Shown one piece after another: positions 17,016 through 25,260 of a stretch of DNA of 55,336 bases. This DNA is from Calothrix sp. MO_192.B10 (GTDB lineage: Bacteria; Cyanobacteriota; Cyanobacteriia; Cyanobacteriales; Nostocaceae): assembly GCA_030065055.1 (NCBI GenBank), contig JASJDS010000062.1, positions 1 through 55,336 on the forward strand. Direction: 5' to 3'. How positions within the stretch are numbered: position 1 is the first letter of the stretch; each line of letters starts with the position of its first letter. Below the pieces are notes generated by a model that saw only the letters and a list, made by a program, of their open reading frames with translations, had not been told where the DNA came from and searched no databases. Position numbers and translations under genes: made by a program.

Positions 17016-17972
17016 TCAATAGACTTTTTGACCGCTAACATTTCCTGGGGGATTGTATTGACAAACCAGGATGTCTCTACCAGCGCCACGACTCAAACCA
17101 CAGCCTACTTCCTTGGTATTTTTCCAAACCATTTGAGTGTAGTGACCACACTTTTGCCAACCTCCGCGACAGGTATTGGGGAAGGTACTATTGGCAATAA
17201 AATATTGTTTTTCTGAACCCCAACTATCTACCATCTGGGACAAGGAATAAGCCCCTTGTGTTCCCCACCAGATGTTTTCACCATAACCAGAACCACTGTG
17301 CTGAAATTGACCTGTTGCAGCTAATTTATTTGCCCAATTCTGCGCTGACTGAGCCAGTTGATTAGACCATTTTAGTAGTGGAATTCTTACTTGTGACCGA
17401 TACTTATTATGCACCGCTAACAGCTTTTGTATTTGATTCCCTGTCAGACTTGATTTTGAGGAACCAGAACTGGATGGTAATGAAAGTGTTATATTAGCGG
17501 ACTTATTGTTATTTTCATCACTTTCTCGAACACGGCAGTGGGGAGGCATAAATTCATCCCCACTACAACTATCTGCGATCGCTCTTAAAGAAACTCTCTG
17601 ACCCTTCACAGATGGATGAAAAGTGACTGTTCCATCGAAAGGTATTGATCTACCGGGAGCCAGGGGTCTCTCTGTATAGGGATACCAAATATTATCTCCA
17701 GTGGTAAAAGGAACTGCGTATGTGCCCCGACGACTGGTGTACTCTGTTGATACCTTAAAAATACCTGCTGTCTGATTGCCAATATTTTGAACAATGACAC
17801 GGATTGGTACTTCAACCTGATTCCCTCTTATTCTTGGAGAACCAGTAGTCACCTGCCTGACTATCAAATCTGCCGCCGCCATAGCAGGTTCAGCTAAACT
17901 GAAGCTTGTTCCCAACAAGGTTATTAATATACCTATGAATTTAGCAAAAGCCCATTTTTTATTTTTGATCAC
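17016..17972 (-). CDS. secreted CARDB-CAP (SCP/PR-1) domain protein
   Basis: 318 residues. A signal peptide with A-M-A-A cleavage region is followed by a CARDB-like adhesion domain (about 35-160: DLIVRQVTTGSPRIRGNQVEVPIRV and ENNNKSANITLSL), a Ser-rich linker and a CAP domain (about 180-318: LAVHNKYRSQV, GENIWW, VDSWGSEKQYF, GHYTQMVWKNTKEVGCG, LVCQYNPPGN). The CAP domain keeps the usual conserved His and Glu residues (H in QFQHSGSG, E in YGEN, H in CGHYTQ). Several cysteines suggest disulfides in the oxidising exterior. The start is GTG at 17972, fixed by a perfect AAGGAGGT just upstream. Bacterial CAP proteins have no settled role; an extracellular or cell-wall function is inferred. Confidence 0.9.
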   Translation of the reverse strand: MIKNKKWAFAKFIGILITLLGTSFSLAEPAMAAADLIVRQVTTGSPRIRGNQVEVPIRVIVQNIGNQTAGIFKVSTEYTSRRGTYAVPFTTGDNIWYPYTERPLAPGRSIPFDGTVTFHPSVKGQRVSLRAIADSCSGDEFMPPHCRVRESDENNNKSANITLSLPSSSGSSKSSLTGNQIQKLLAVHNKYRSQVRIPLLKWSNQLAQSAQNWANKLAATGQFQHSGSGYGENIWWGTQGAYSLSQMVDSWGSEKQYFIANSTFPNTCRGGWQKCGHYTQMVWKNTKEVGCGLSRGAGRDILVCQYNPPGNVSGQKVY

Positions 17973-18150
17973 CTCTACCTCCTTGCCTTTTCCCAGGAGG
18001 CGTATTTATACTTACTTCCTTCTTTAATTGTGGATCATTTTCTAATACAAGTAGCGAAAATAGTAGATAAAATTAACACTTTGATGTATAATATATTTCC
18101 TGGATATTAAAATAATTGTCTTAATAGAAAAATTTCACCACCATTTATGA

Positions 18151-18222
18151 AAAACCTCACCCTCGCTTTTTGCGATGCAAAAATCTTTCCCTCTCCTTAT
18201 TAAGGAGAGGGATTTCAGCATT
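18151..18222. repeat. AACCTCACCCTCGC-type structured repeat, truncated copy
   Basis: Contains an inner inverted repeat TTTTTGC-GAT-GCAAAAA and the hairpin TCCCTCTCCTT / AAGGAGAGGGA (18188-18212). The full copy at 36918-36999 also has the right terminal repeat AGGGTGAGGT, which is absent here. The rest of 17973-18414 shows no gene; it must hold the divergent promoters of the CAP and XPB-like genes. Confidence 0.75.
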
Positions 18223-18414
18223 AAGGAGAACCAAGTTCTTAATTTTGGACAAAGTTGAGCTGAGGGAGGTACAGCACTACGAAATTAGGGCGCGGACATT
18301 TCTAAATCCAGCAAACCCTTTGATAGCCTACTGTTAAGAGTTCCCTTTTCCCTGTTCCCTAGCGCTATAGCAAAATATTGATTATTCCCCCAATGGGAAA
18401 TAAAATAAATACTC

Positions 18415-19947
18415 ATGGTTCGCACACCGAAATTAACATTCGATCGCGGTACTTTAATTTTGCATCCACCCCCCCGTGGCAAAGCATGGATGGACTACGC
18501 TACATGGGATGACAGGGTGGAGAAGTTTCGCGTCCCCGCAATTCAATACCGCCCTTTGGTGGAAGCACTGCAAGCAGCAGAGACGGAATTTACCGATGAT
18601 GCCAGGGGTTTTTATCCCATAGATTTGGTGGCTAGTTTGGAAATGGAACCCTATCCCCATCAAACTGAGGCTCTAGCAGCTTGGAAATTGGCAGGGAGAC
18701 AGGGGGTAGTGGTACTGCCTACGGCGGCGGGAAAGACTTATTTGGCACAAATGGCGATGCAAGCTACACCCCGTACCACCCTGATTGTAGTGCCGACCTT
18801 GGATTTAATGCATCAATGGTATGCCCACTTATTGGCGGCGTTTCCCGATGCGGAGGTGGGATTATTGGGGGGTGGTTCGCGGGATAAAACACCTGTATTA
18901 GTTGCTACCTATGATAGTGCTGCTATCCATGCAGAAAGTATTGGTGATAAGTATGGGTTGATCATTTTTGATGAATGCCACCACCTACCTACAGATTTTA
19001 ATCGAGTCATTGCCGAATATGCGATCGCACCCTATCGTTTAGGTCTATCTGCGACTCCAGAACGCACGGATGGGAAGCACGCAGATTTGAATATTCTCAT
19101 TGGTAGGGAAGTATATCGCAAACGGGCGGAAGACTTGGCGGGTCAGGCATTAGCAGACCATGAGATTGTGCAGATTAAGGTCAAGTTATCAAAACTGGAA
19201 CGGGAAAAATATAACCGTCTGATTCAAATTCGCAATGATTTTTTAAAGGAATCAAAGATATCCTTGGGAAGTATTCAAGGTTGGCAAAGATTCGTGCAAA
19301 TGAGTGCGCGATCGCAAGCTGGGAGAAGGGCGATGTTAGCCCACCGGGAAGCGAAGGAAATTGCGGTGGGTACGGATGGAAAAATTCGGGTGTTGGTGGA
19401 TTTATTAGCAAAGCACTATCCCGAAAGAATCTTGATTTTTACTGCTGATAATGCCACGGTTTACCGTATTTCCCAAACTTTCTTAATTCCGGCGATTACC
19501 CATCAAACCCCTGTCAAAGAACGCCATGCTATTTTAACTAAGTTCCGGTCAGGGGAATATAAGACGGTGGTTGCTTCCCATGTGTTGAATGAAGGGGTAG
19601 ATGTTCCGTCGGCTAGTATTGCAATTATTCTATCAGGAACTGGTTCCGCAAGGGAATATATTCAACGTTTGGGAAGGGTGTTGCGGAAGGGGAAAAACCC
19701 GAACAAGAGAGCAATTTTATACGAAGTAATTGCGGAAAATACTAGTGAAGAAAGGACTTCTGCTCGCAGGAGAGGGGAGCAAGAAAACAAAGGAACACAG
19801 GAGCAGAAAAAAGGTAATTTGCGGGTGATTTATGGTACTGGTAAGGGTCAAACTCAAAAAGCTGCGGAGCAATTAGAAATCAATTATTCAACTAAAAAAC
19901 CACAACCAAATAAAGAGAAGAAACCACCAGACAAAGATAAATCTTAA
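18415..19947 (+). CDS. XPB-like SF2 DNA helicase
   Basis: 510 residues. A superfamily-2 helicase of the XPB/Rad25 type, an ATP-dependent DNA duplex-opening enzyme known from archaeal and eukaryotic nucleotide-excision repair and from some bacteria. Order of motifs: damage-recognition-like N-terminal region, Q-like PYPHQ, Walker A PTAAGKT (102-108), DECH box (186-189), LSATPERTDG, then helicase C with ILIFTADNATVYRISQTF, EGVDVPSASIAIILSG and QRLGRVLRKGKNPNK. A short, charged, low-complexity tail follows (KKPQPNKEKKPPDKDKS). The next plus-strand gene, 238 bases downstream, encodes the DUF790/Bax1-like nuclease that partners XPB in archaea, so a helicase-nuclease repair machine is likely. Confidence 0.92.
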   Translation: MVRTPKLTFDRGTLILHPPPRGKAWMDYATWDDRVEKFRVPAIQYRPLVEALQAAETEFTDDARGFYPIDLVASLEMEPYPHQTEALAAWKLAGRQGVVVLPTAAGKTYLAQMAMQATPRTTLIVVPTLDLMHQWYAHLLAAFPDAEVGLLGGGSRDKTPVLVATYDSAAIHAESIGDKYGLIIFDECHHLPTDFNRVIAEYAIAPYRLGLSATPERTDGKHADLNILIGREVYRKRAEDLAGQALADHEIVQIKVKLSKLEREKYNRLIQIRNDFLKESKISLGSIQGWQRFVQMSARSQAGRRAMLAHREAKEIAVGTDGKIRVLVDLLAKHYPERILIFTADNATVYRISQTFLIPAITHQTPVKERHAILTKFRSGEYKTVVASHVLNEGVDVPSASIAIILSGTGSAREYIQRLGRVLRKGKNPNKRAILYEVIAENTSEERTSARRRGEQENKGTQEQKKGNLRVIYGTGKGQTQKAAEQLEINYSTKKPQPNKEKKPPDKDKS

Positions 19948-19983
19948 TTTCTCCGGGTGTGAGCGATCCCTTCCAGATGTTTA

Positions 19984-20124
19984 GATCCCCGACTTCTTTA
20001 AGAAGTCGGGGATCTGTCAGTCCTCATTCTAGGGCGCAAGTATTGTTCACATCTTGCACCACAAAATTATTGATCAAATCAGAGCCTGAAATTATTATAT
20101 TTTCCGTAACCCACCTACTGCCCA
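19984..20124. repeat. GATCCCCGACTTCTT hairpin and adjoining dispersed repeat
   Basis: Second perfect copy of the 31-base palindrome (19984-20014). It is followed by a block (20046-20124: TTCACATCTTGCACCACAA ... ATCAGAGCCTG ... TTTTCCGTAACCCA) that recurs at 38219-38292 with a few substitutions. These repeats separate the helicase and nuclease genes. Confidence 0.75.
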
Positions 20125-20185
20125 CCTTACCCTTCTAGGGCGCAAGCATTACGCCCCTACGAAATTCTACTCTCTACCTAATAAA

Positions 20186-21403
20186 ATGTTACCAACAGAT
20201 TTACTAATCCATCGTCAAAATGGGGAGCAAATAATTCCCAAAAGAGTTAAAATAGATGCCCAACATTTGAAAATAGCCACTGAATTAATTACCTGTTTTC
20301 AAGAAGCAGTAGGTAACACCCAAGGCTTATTAGAACGTCAACTTTTAGACTTAGAAGGGGATACACCAGACTATAAATTAAAACGGGGTTTAGCTTACAT
20401 TCTCAAAAGTGGCTTTTCCACCTTTGAAGTAGTTAGTCCTTTAGAACCGCCAATGTTAAGGGAGCGCGTTTTTAGTTTGGCTGCCAAATCATCCCCCAGT
20501 CAAGCAGCAACCCAAGTTACCTTAACCAAAATTGCCGATGAATTAACCCATGAATTAGAACGGGAAGTTTTACCTTCCCAGATAAGGGATGGGTTATATG
20601 CAGACTTAGCTGAAAATAAAATTCTCACCATTTTTGAACCACCCACACCCCAAGATTTACTCCATCGATATAACTTATCCCAAGTACAAGGAATATTCTA
20701 CAAAGCCAGCCAATTAATTATTAACGCCCATCGCAATGTACCAGGGGAATATAAATTATTATTTCGCTATTTGAAGTTATTTCAATTAATGGCATATATC
20801 GAAGGAGATGCGGATCATGGATTTACAATTACCATTGATGGTCCCACTAGTTTATTTCATCCTAGTACCAGATATGGACTAGCGATCGCTAAATTAATTC
20901 CTGCCTTACTTCATGTTACCAGATGGAGTTTAGCGGCTACTTTGCAAGTGAAGGATTTCTACACTAATAGTTGGAAAACCGGGCGTTTCACCCTTAATTC
21001 TGAGTGCGGCTTAGTTACCCATTATCCCCCTGGTAAACCCTATGATAGTATGATTGAGGCTTCCTTTGCCGATAAGTGGTCAGCAATGAAAACCGAGTGG
21101 GTATTAGAAAGGGAAGTGGATTTAGTTCCCATACCGGGGAGTGTGATGATTCCCGATTTTAGGTTAGTACATCCCGATGGACGCACATTCTTATTAGAAA
21201 TTATCGGTTATTGGCGGCCGGAATATTTACAAAAGAAGTTTTATCAGGTGCGGCGTTCTGATTGTGATAATTTAATTTTGGCAATTTCGGAGAGGTTGAA
21301 TTTAGATAAAGCCGGGGTGAAATTACAGAATGTTCCGGCGAAGATTGTCTGGTTTAAAGATAAGTTATTACCTAAATCTGTGTTGGCAGTCCTAGAATCA
21401 TAA
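20186..21403 (+). CDS. DUF790 family, Bax1-like nuclease (XPB partner)
   Basis: 405 residues. DUF790 is the family of archaeal Bax1, the structure-specific endonuclease that binds XPB helicase. An N-terminal helical/NTD-like part (LPTDLLIHRQNGEQIIPKRV to about residue 130) precedes the middle region with QGIFYKASQLII and FRYLKLFQLM. A C-terminal PD-(D/E)XK-type core follows: MIPDFRLVHPDGRTFLLEIIGYWRPEYLQKK, with D324 and E338 as likely metal ligands. Length agrees with the family. It lies directly downstream of the XPB-like helicase in the same direction, the pairing seen in archaea; the 238-base gap is filled with repeats, so co-transcription is likely but not certain. The repair role is inferred from the family and context. 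Confidence 0.88.
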   Translation: MLPTDLLIHRQNGEQIIPKRVKIDAQHLKIATELITCFQEAVGNTQGLLERQLLDLEGDTPDYKLKRGLAYILKSGFSTFEVVSPLEPPMLRERVFSLAAKSSPSQAATQVTLTKIADELTHELEREVLPSQIRDGLYADLAENKILTIFEPPTPQDLLHRYNLSQVQGIFYKASQLIINAHRNVPGEYKLLFRYLKLFQLMAYIEGDADHGFTITIDGPTSLFHPSTRYGLAIAKLIPALLHVTRWSLAATLQVKDFYTNSWKTGRFTLNSECGLVTHYPPGKPYDSMIEASFADKWSAMKTEWVLEREVDLVPIPGSVMIPDFRLVHPDGRTFLLEIIGYWRPEYLQKKFYQVRRSDCDNLILAISERLNLDKAGVKLQNVPAKIVWFKDKLLPKSVLAVLES

Positions 21404-21429
21404 GATAGGATTACTATTTGATTTTTCTT

Positions 21430-21545
21430 GGCGTAGTCTGCGCGAGCGCTTAACACACGTAGGGTGTCCTGCCGCGCAGCGTAACGCACCATCTGGTAAT
21501 ATGGCGGGCGTGCAGAGCACTGTTAGCATAACACACCCTACAATT
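21430..21545. repeat. dispersed GGTGCGTTACGC / ACACACCCTAC repeat
   Basis: An imperfect palindromic block (TAACACACGTAGGGTGT ... GCGTAACGCACCAT ... ATAACACACCCTAC) typical of interspersed repeats in Nostoc-type genomes. The AATCAAACCGGATTCCTA sequence just after it (21566-21583) recurs at 37140-37157. No gene in 21404-21638. Confidence 0.65.
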
Positions 21546-21638
21546 ACCTAATTTTATTCAACAATCAAACCGGATTCCTAGATAATTACTCAATCTCTTT
21601 TAACTTAGGGAAATAGAGAGTTTGATTTACAATAGATT

Positions 21639-22055
21639 ATGTCAGCAAAAGATAAATTTCACGATATCGTAAAATCAGCATTACAAAAAGATGGTTGGAT
21701 AATTACTGATGACCCCCTATATATTAGTTTTGGTGGGGTACAGATGTATATTGATTTGGGAGCAGAGAAATTAATTGCTGCTGAAAAAAATGGGTATAAA
21801 ATTGCAGTTGAAATCAAAAGTTTTCTCAGTACTTCAGCCATAGCTGATTTTCATACTGCTTTCGGACAATTTCTTAATTATCGTACTGCGTTGAGGGAAA
21901 AAGATCCAGAACGTCATTTATATCTAGCAATTAACATAGAAGTATATAATGATTTTTTCATGCTTTCTTTCACACAGATTCAAATTCAAGAATATCAACT
22001 AAAATTAATCATTTATGATGTAGAAATAGAGGAGATTGTGAGATGGCAAAGCTAG
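21639..22055 (+). CDS. xisH: XisH family protein
   Basis: 138 residues. XisH was named as a factor controlling excision of the fdxN element in Anabaena, but many copies exist that are unlinked to any element. The domain has a restriction-endonuclease-like core: YIDLGAEKLIAAEKNGYKIAVEIKSFLS (D, E-x-K pattern), then ADFHTAFGQFLNYRTAL and LYLAINIEVYNDFF. Length is complete. It overlaps xisI by 13 bases, with a GGAG ribosome site for xisI inside its end. The pair is commonly viewed as functionally linked, possibly nuclease and antagonist; that reading is inference. Confidence 0.93.
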   Translation: MSAKDKFHDIVKSALQKDGWIITDDPLYISFGGVQMYIDLGAEKLIAAEKNGYKIAVEIKSFLSTSAIADFHTAFGQFLNYRTALREKDPERHLYLAINIEVYNDFFMLSFTQIQIQEYQLKLIIYDVEIEEIVRWQS

Positions 22056-22333
22056 ATAAATATAGGCAGTACGTTCAAGAATTACTCACGAGATATGCTA
22101 GTTATAAACCGACTTATGGAGATATTGAAGTAGAAACTATCTTTGATACAGAAAGAAATCATTATCAAATTGTTCATGTCGGTTGGGAAAACAAACAGCG
22201 CGTATATGGCTGTTCAATGCATATAGATATTAAAGATGAAAAAATCTGGATTCAATGGAATGCAACCGAAATAGATATAGCTAATGAATTAGTTGAAATG
22301 GGAGTTGCAAAACAGGATATTGTCAACCGCTGA
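22043..22333 (+). CDS. xisI: XisI family protein, C-terminally shortened
   Basis: 96 residues. Partner of XisH. The conserved core is present: YRQYVQELLTRYASYKP, HYQIVHVGWENKQRVYGCSMHIDIKDEKIWIQWNATEIDIANELVEMGV. Full-length XisI proteins, as I know them, continue after the DIV motif with L-G-F-H-P-P and a short tail (about 110 residues in total). Here the frame ends after D-I-V-N-R, where the sequence turns into GTCAAAAGTCA-type repeat. The C-terminus has therefore probably been replaced by repeat DNA. Whether the shortened protein still works with XisH is unknown. Confidence 0.88.
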   Translation: MAKLDKYRQYVQELLTRYASYKPTYGDIEVETIFDTERNHYQIVHVGWENKQRVYGCSMHIDIKDEKIWIQWNATEIDIANELVEMGVAKQDIVNR

Positions 22334-22407
22334 GCGTCAGTCAAAAGTCACGCATTCAAAAGTCATTGTGAGGTACGTGCTCTTTACATTTGTTTATCCC
22401 CCCTCAA

Positions 22408-22436
22408 ACCTTCTTCCTTCTTCCTTCTTCCTTCTT
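22408..22436. repeat. TTCTTCC heptamer array at a gene 3' end
   Basis: Four to five tandem TTCTTCC units ending directly at the stop codon of the minus-strand Nudix gene. Same position and strand relation as the CTCCTTCACTCC arrays at other minus-gene 3' ends. Confidence 0.8.
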
Positions 22437-22975
22437 CAATTTAATCCCATAAATAATGCGGCAACTGTCCCAGCCACAGAGATTTCACCTTGACTAATCT
22501 TGGTAAAAACCTCAGCTTTGGGAATTAATAACACTTCAATTTCTTCCGTTAAATCTAGCTGCTGTTCCTCAACTTTAATCACATCTTCTGCTAAAAATAA
22601 ATGAATTTGATTAGTATCTTTACCTGGTTTATCATATAGAGTCGCTATTTTTTGTACACTCGTGGCAACATACCCTGTCTCTTCCGTTAATTCTCTCATG
22701 GCTGCAATTTCTGCTTTTTCTTGATTTGGTTCAAAATGTCCTGCTGGTAGCTCAATAAAAAAATCACTAAATGCGTGTCTATATTGCCTGACAAAAATTA
22801 TTTCCCCATTCTCAGTAATGGGTAAAACCATAGCCACATCTGGTTTAATATGCACAAAATAATCATCTATAATATTACCGTTAGGTAATTTAACTTCATC
22901 TCGTCTCACTTGGCACCAGGGATGATTAACAACCATGTGAGAATTTACAGTTTGCCACCTTTCTAAATTTTTCAT
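22436..22975 (-). CDS. Nudix hydrolase (ADP-ribose pyrophosphatase-like)
   Basis: 179 residues. Hydrolyses a nucleoside diphosphate linked to another group; ADP-sugar-type substrates are the best guess. The Nudix box is GHFEPNQEKAEIAAMRELTEETGY, with the catalytic R-E-L-T-E-E intact and one residue more than usual between the first Gly and Glu. The upstream half (FVRQYRHAFSDFFIELPAGHF) is typical of ADPRase-like members. The chosen start, ATG at 22975 (M-K-N-L-E-R-W), gives the normal length; the frame is open to 23101 but the extra 42 residues are hydrophobic, non-conserved and run into the promoter of the divergent epimerase gene. Confidence 0.9.
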   Translation of the reverse strand: MKNLERWQTVNSHMVVNHPWCQVRRDEVKLPNGNIIDDYFVHIKPDVAMVLPITENGEIIFVRQYRHAFSDFFIELPAGHFEPNQEKAEIAAMRELTEETGYVATSVQKIATLYDKPGKDTNQIHLFLAEDVIKVEEQQLDLTEEIEVLLIPKAEVFTKISQGEISVAGTVAALFMGLN

Positions 22976-23109
22976 AACTAAAATTAATAAAGAAATGGGG
23001 AAAATAATCACAAAAAAATAATGCTTGTAACAAAGTATAACAGATGTAAAAAATAGGCAGAAATTACCACTTAAACTTAATTTTGCCCCACCCCATAGCA
23101 AAAGCGATT

Positions 23110-24162
23110 ATGCACATCGATGTGGAAACATTTACCGTTAATAAGCGGTTTCCCCTGACTATTAGTCGCGGTACTACTGCCCACACTGAAAATATATGGG
23201 TAAAAATTCAGGCAGACGGCATTGAAGGTTGGGGGGAAGCATCACCCTTTGGTGTTGGTAATCATCGTCAATCTACACTGATTATCAAAGATAGTTTGCA
23301 GCAAATAATACCAACATTGCAATCATTTCATCCCTTACAGCGTCAACAAATAGAACAAGTGGTAGGAGGAGAAAAACTGCCTTCGGCAGCGATCGCAGCT
23401 GTGGATATGGCGATGTATGATTGGCTAGGGAAGCGAGTGGGCTTACCTTTATGGCAAATGTGGGGACTGGATAAAAATGCGATCGCACCAATTTCTGTCA
23501 CCATTGGTATTAATACCCCAGAGGGAGCCAGGGAAAGGGTACGTAACTGGTTAGAGTTTGCAGATATACAAATTCTCAAAGTGAAGCTAGGTAGTCCGGA
23601 TGGCATTGCAGCAGATCAAATGATGTTGCAAGCGGTGCGGGAAGAAGCACCCACACTAGAGGTATATATTGATGCCAATGGAGGTTGGAATGTGGAAAAT
23701 GCGATCGCTATGTGCCGTTGGTTAGCAGATTTGGGAATTAAGTATGTAGAACAGCCACTTCCCAGGGGAGAAGAACAGCATTTAAAGTCAGTCAAACAGT
23801 CCTCACCCCTACCCATATTTGTAGATGAAAGTTGTTTTCATAGTCAGGATATTCCCCAACTTGCAGATTACATAGATGGTGTTAATATCAAGCTGATGAA
23901 ATCTGGAGGCTTAACAGAAGCCATGGGGATGGTGCATACAGCTAGAGCGCATGGGTTACAAGTAATGTTTGGTTGCTATTCCGACAGTACATTAGCCAAC
24001 ACAGCCGCAGTACAGCTAGCACCACTAGCTGACTATTTAGACTTAGATAGCCATTTAAATTTAATTGACGATCCCTTTACAGGAGCAACCTTAGAAAAGG
24101 GAAGACTTTTACCAAATAATTTACCAGGATTGGGGGTACAAAAACGTGCGTCTATCACTTAA
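23110..24162 (+). CDS. enolase-superfamily epimerase (dipeptide epimerase / DgcA-like)
   Basis: 350 residues from ATG 23110 (M-H-I-D-V-E-T-F; a TTG at 23083 is in frame but unlikely). Muconate-lactonizing subgroup with all catalytic positions: K157/K159 in LKVKLG, metal ligands D188 (IDAN), E214 (EQPL) and D239 (VDES), and K261 in NIKLMKSGG. Members act as L-Ala-D/L-Glu epimerases in peptidoglycan recycling, or as N-acetyl-D-glutamate racemase (DgcA). It overlaps the DUF1611 gene by 17 bases; DUF1611 proteins include DgcN, the D-glutamate N-acetyltransferase that works with DgcA. That context favours D-glutamate or D-amino-acid recycling, but substrate choice is not readable from sequence. 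Confidence 0.9.
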   Translation: MHIDVETFTVNKRFPLTISRGTTAHTENIWVKIQADGIEGWGEASPFGVGNHRQSTLIIKDSLQQIIPTLQSFHPLQRQQIEQVVGGEKLPSAAIAAVDMAMYDWLGKRVGLPLWQMWGLDKNAIAPISVTIGINTPEGARERVRNWLEFADIQILKVKLGSPDGIAADQMMLQAVREEAPTLEVYIDANGGWNVENAIAMCRWLADLGIKYVEQPLPRGEEQHLKSVKQSSPLPIFVDESCFHSQDIPQLADYIDGVNIKLMKSGGLTEAMGMVHTARAHGLQVMFGCYSDSTLANTAAVQLAPLADYLDLDSHLNLIDDPFTGATLEKGRLLPNNLPGLGVQKRASIT

Positions 24163-25192
24163 TCAACGTATTGCCATCCTTCTCCATGAGGGAATTACTG
24201 GCTTAGGAGGCAAAACAGGGTTATCAATTTTACGTTATAGTGAAGCCCCCATCGTCGCCGCCATCGATCGCATTTCGACGGGCAAATCATTACCAGAATT
24301 AACGGGTATTCAGCGAGATGTGCCCATTGTTTCCTCCGTTGCAGCATCACTAGAATATCAACCGCAAGTATTGGTAATTGGTATTGCCCCTGGAGGTGGT
24401 AATATACCCGATGATTATTGGCATGAACTCAAAGATGCTTTAGCTGCGGGTATGTCCATAGTCAATGGTTTGCATACACCATTGGCAAATATTCCCGAAT
24501 TGAAAGAACTGCTTCAACCAGGGCAGTTAATTTGGGATGTTCGCAAGGAACCACCCAATTTAAGTATTGCTAGTGGCATGGCGCGTACCCTTCCCTGTCG
24601 TCGAGTGTTGACGGTGGCTACAGACATGGCTATAGGGAAAATGTCCACCAGCCTAGAGTTACATTGGTCATCAAAATTGCGGGGTATGGCTTCCAAATTC
24701 CTACCCACGGGACAAACAGGGTTAATGTTAGCAGGAGATGGGGTAGCTTTAGATGCCGTGCGGACAGACTTTGCTGCCGGTGCAGTGGAACAGATGGTGG
24801 TACGCTTTGGTAAAAACTACGACATTTTACATATTGAAGGGCAAGGTTCTTTATTACATCCTGGTTCTACTGCTACCTTACCCCTCATCCGTGGTTCCCA
24901 GCCTACCCAATTGATATTAGTACACCGGGCTGGACAAACCCACATCCGCAAACATGCCCATGTTCCCATCCCTCCTTTATCAGAGGTTATACAGTTATAT
25001 GAAAGTGTTGCTAGGGCTGCTGGTGCTTTTGCTCCCGTACCTGTGGTGGGTATTGCCTTAAACACCGCCCATTTAGATGATGATGCAGCGAAAGATGCCA
25101 TTAGTCAGACACAGTCAGAAACAGGGCTACCATGTACCGATCCGATTCGCTTTGATGCAGGTGTGTTATTAGATGCGGTGATGCGGGGTTGA
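24146..25192 (+). CDS. DUF1611 family protein (DgcN-like N-acetyltransferase)
   Basis: 348 residues from a GTG start inside the end of the epimerase gene. An N-terminal Rossmann-like domain (about 1-130: IAILLHEGITGLGGKTGLSILRY, VLVIGIAPGGGNIP, GMSIVNGLHTPLANIPEL, IWDVRKEP) is followed by a P-loop-like domain (about 150-348: VLTVATDMAIGKMSTSLEL with G-K-M-S/T, then IEGQGSLLHPGSTATLPLIRGSQP). This is the full DUF1611 architecture. One member, DgcN, acetylates D-glutamate in a D-amino-acid catabolic pair with DgcA. The fused-reading-frame overlap implies tight co-expression with the upstream epimerase. Assignment to DgcN activity is inference. Confidence 0.85.
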   Translation: MRLSLNQRIAILLHEGITGLGGKTGLSILRYSEAPIVAAIDRISTGKSLPELTGIQRDVPIVSSVAASLEYQPQVLVIGIAPGGGNIPDDYWHELKDALAAGMSIVNGLHTPLANIPELKELLQPGQLIWDVRKEPPNLSIASGMARTLPCRRVLTVATDMAIGKMSTSLELHWSSKLRGMASKFLPTGQTGLMLAGDGVALDAVRTDFAAGAVEQMVVRFGKNYDILHIEGQGSLLHPGSTATLPLIRGSQPTQLILVHRAGQTHIRKHAHVPIPPLSEVIQLYESVARAAGAFAPVPVVGIALNTAHLDDDAAKDAISQTQSETGLPCTDPIRFDAGVLLDAVMRG

Positions 25193-25260
25193 CACTCTGG
25201 TGGGTTCCGCTATGCCTTCGGCACGCTTGCGCGAACGCTAAAACCCTGAGATTATTTTGC

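Noticed and set aside
19755-19822. Low-complexity E/Q/K-rich tail of the XPB-like helicase as another repeat insertion
   Set aside because: The purine-rich stretch (GGAGAGGGGAGCAAG...) only weakly resembles the known repeats; the evidence is too thin to call.
21639-22333. XisH/XisI as evidence of a developmentally excised element here
   Set aside because: No XisF-type recombinase or flanking direct repeats are visible, and such pairs are common away from excision elements.
22976-23101. N-terminal extension of the Nudix gene
   Set aside because: The extra 42 residues are hydrophobic and non-conserved and would overlap the divergent promoter region; the ATG at 22975 gives the usual length.
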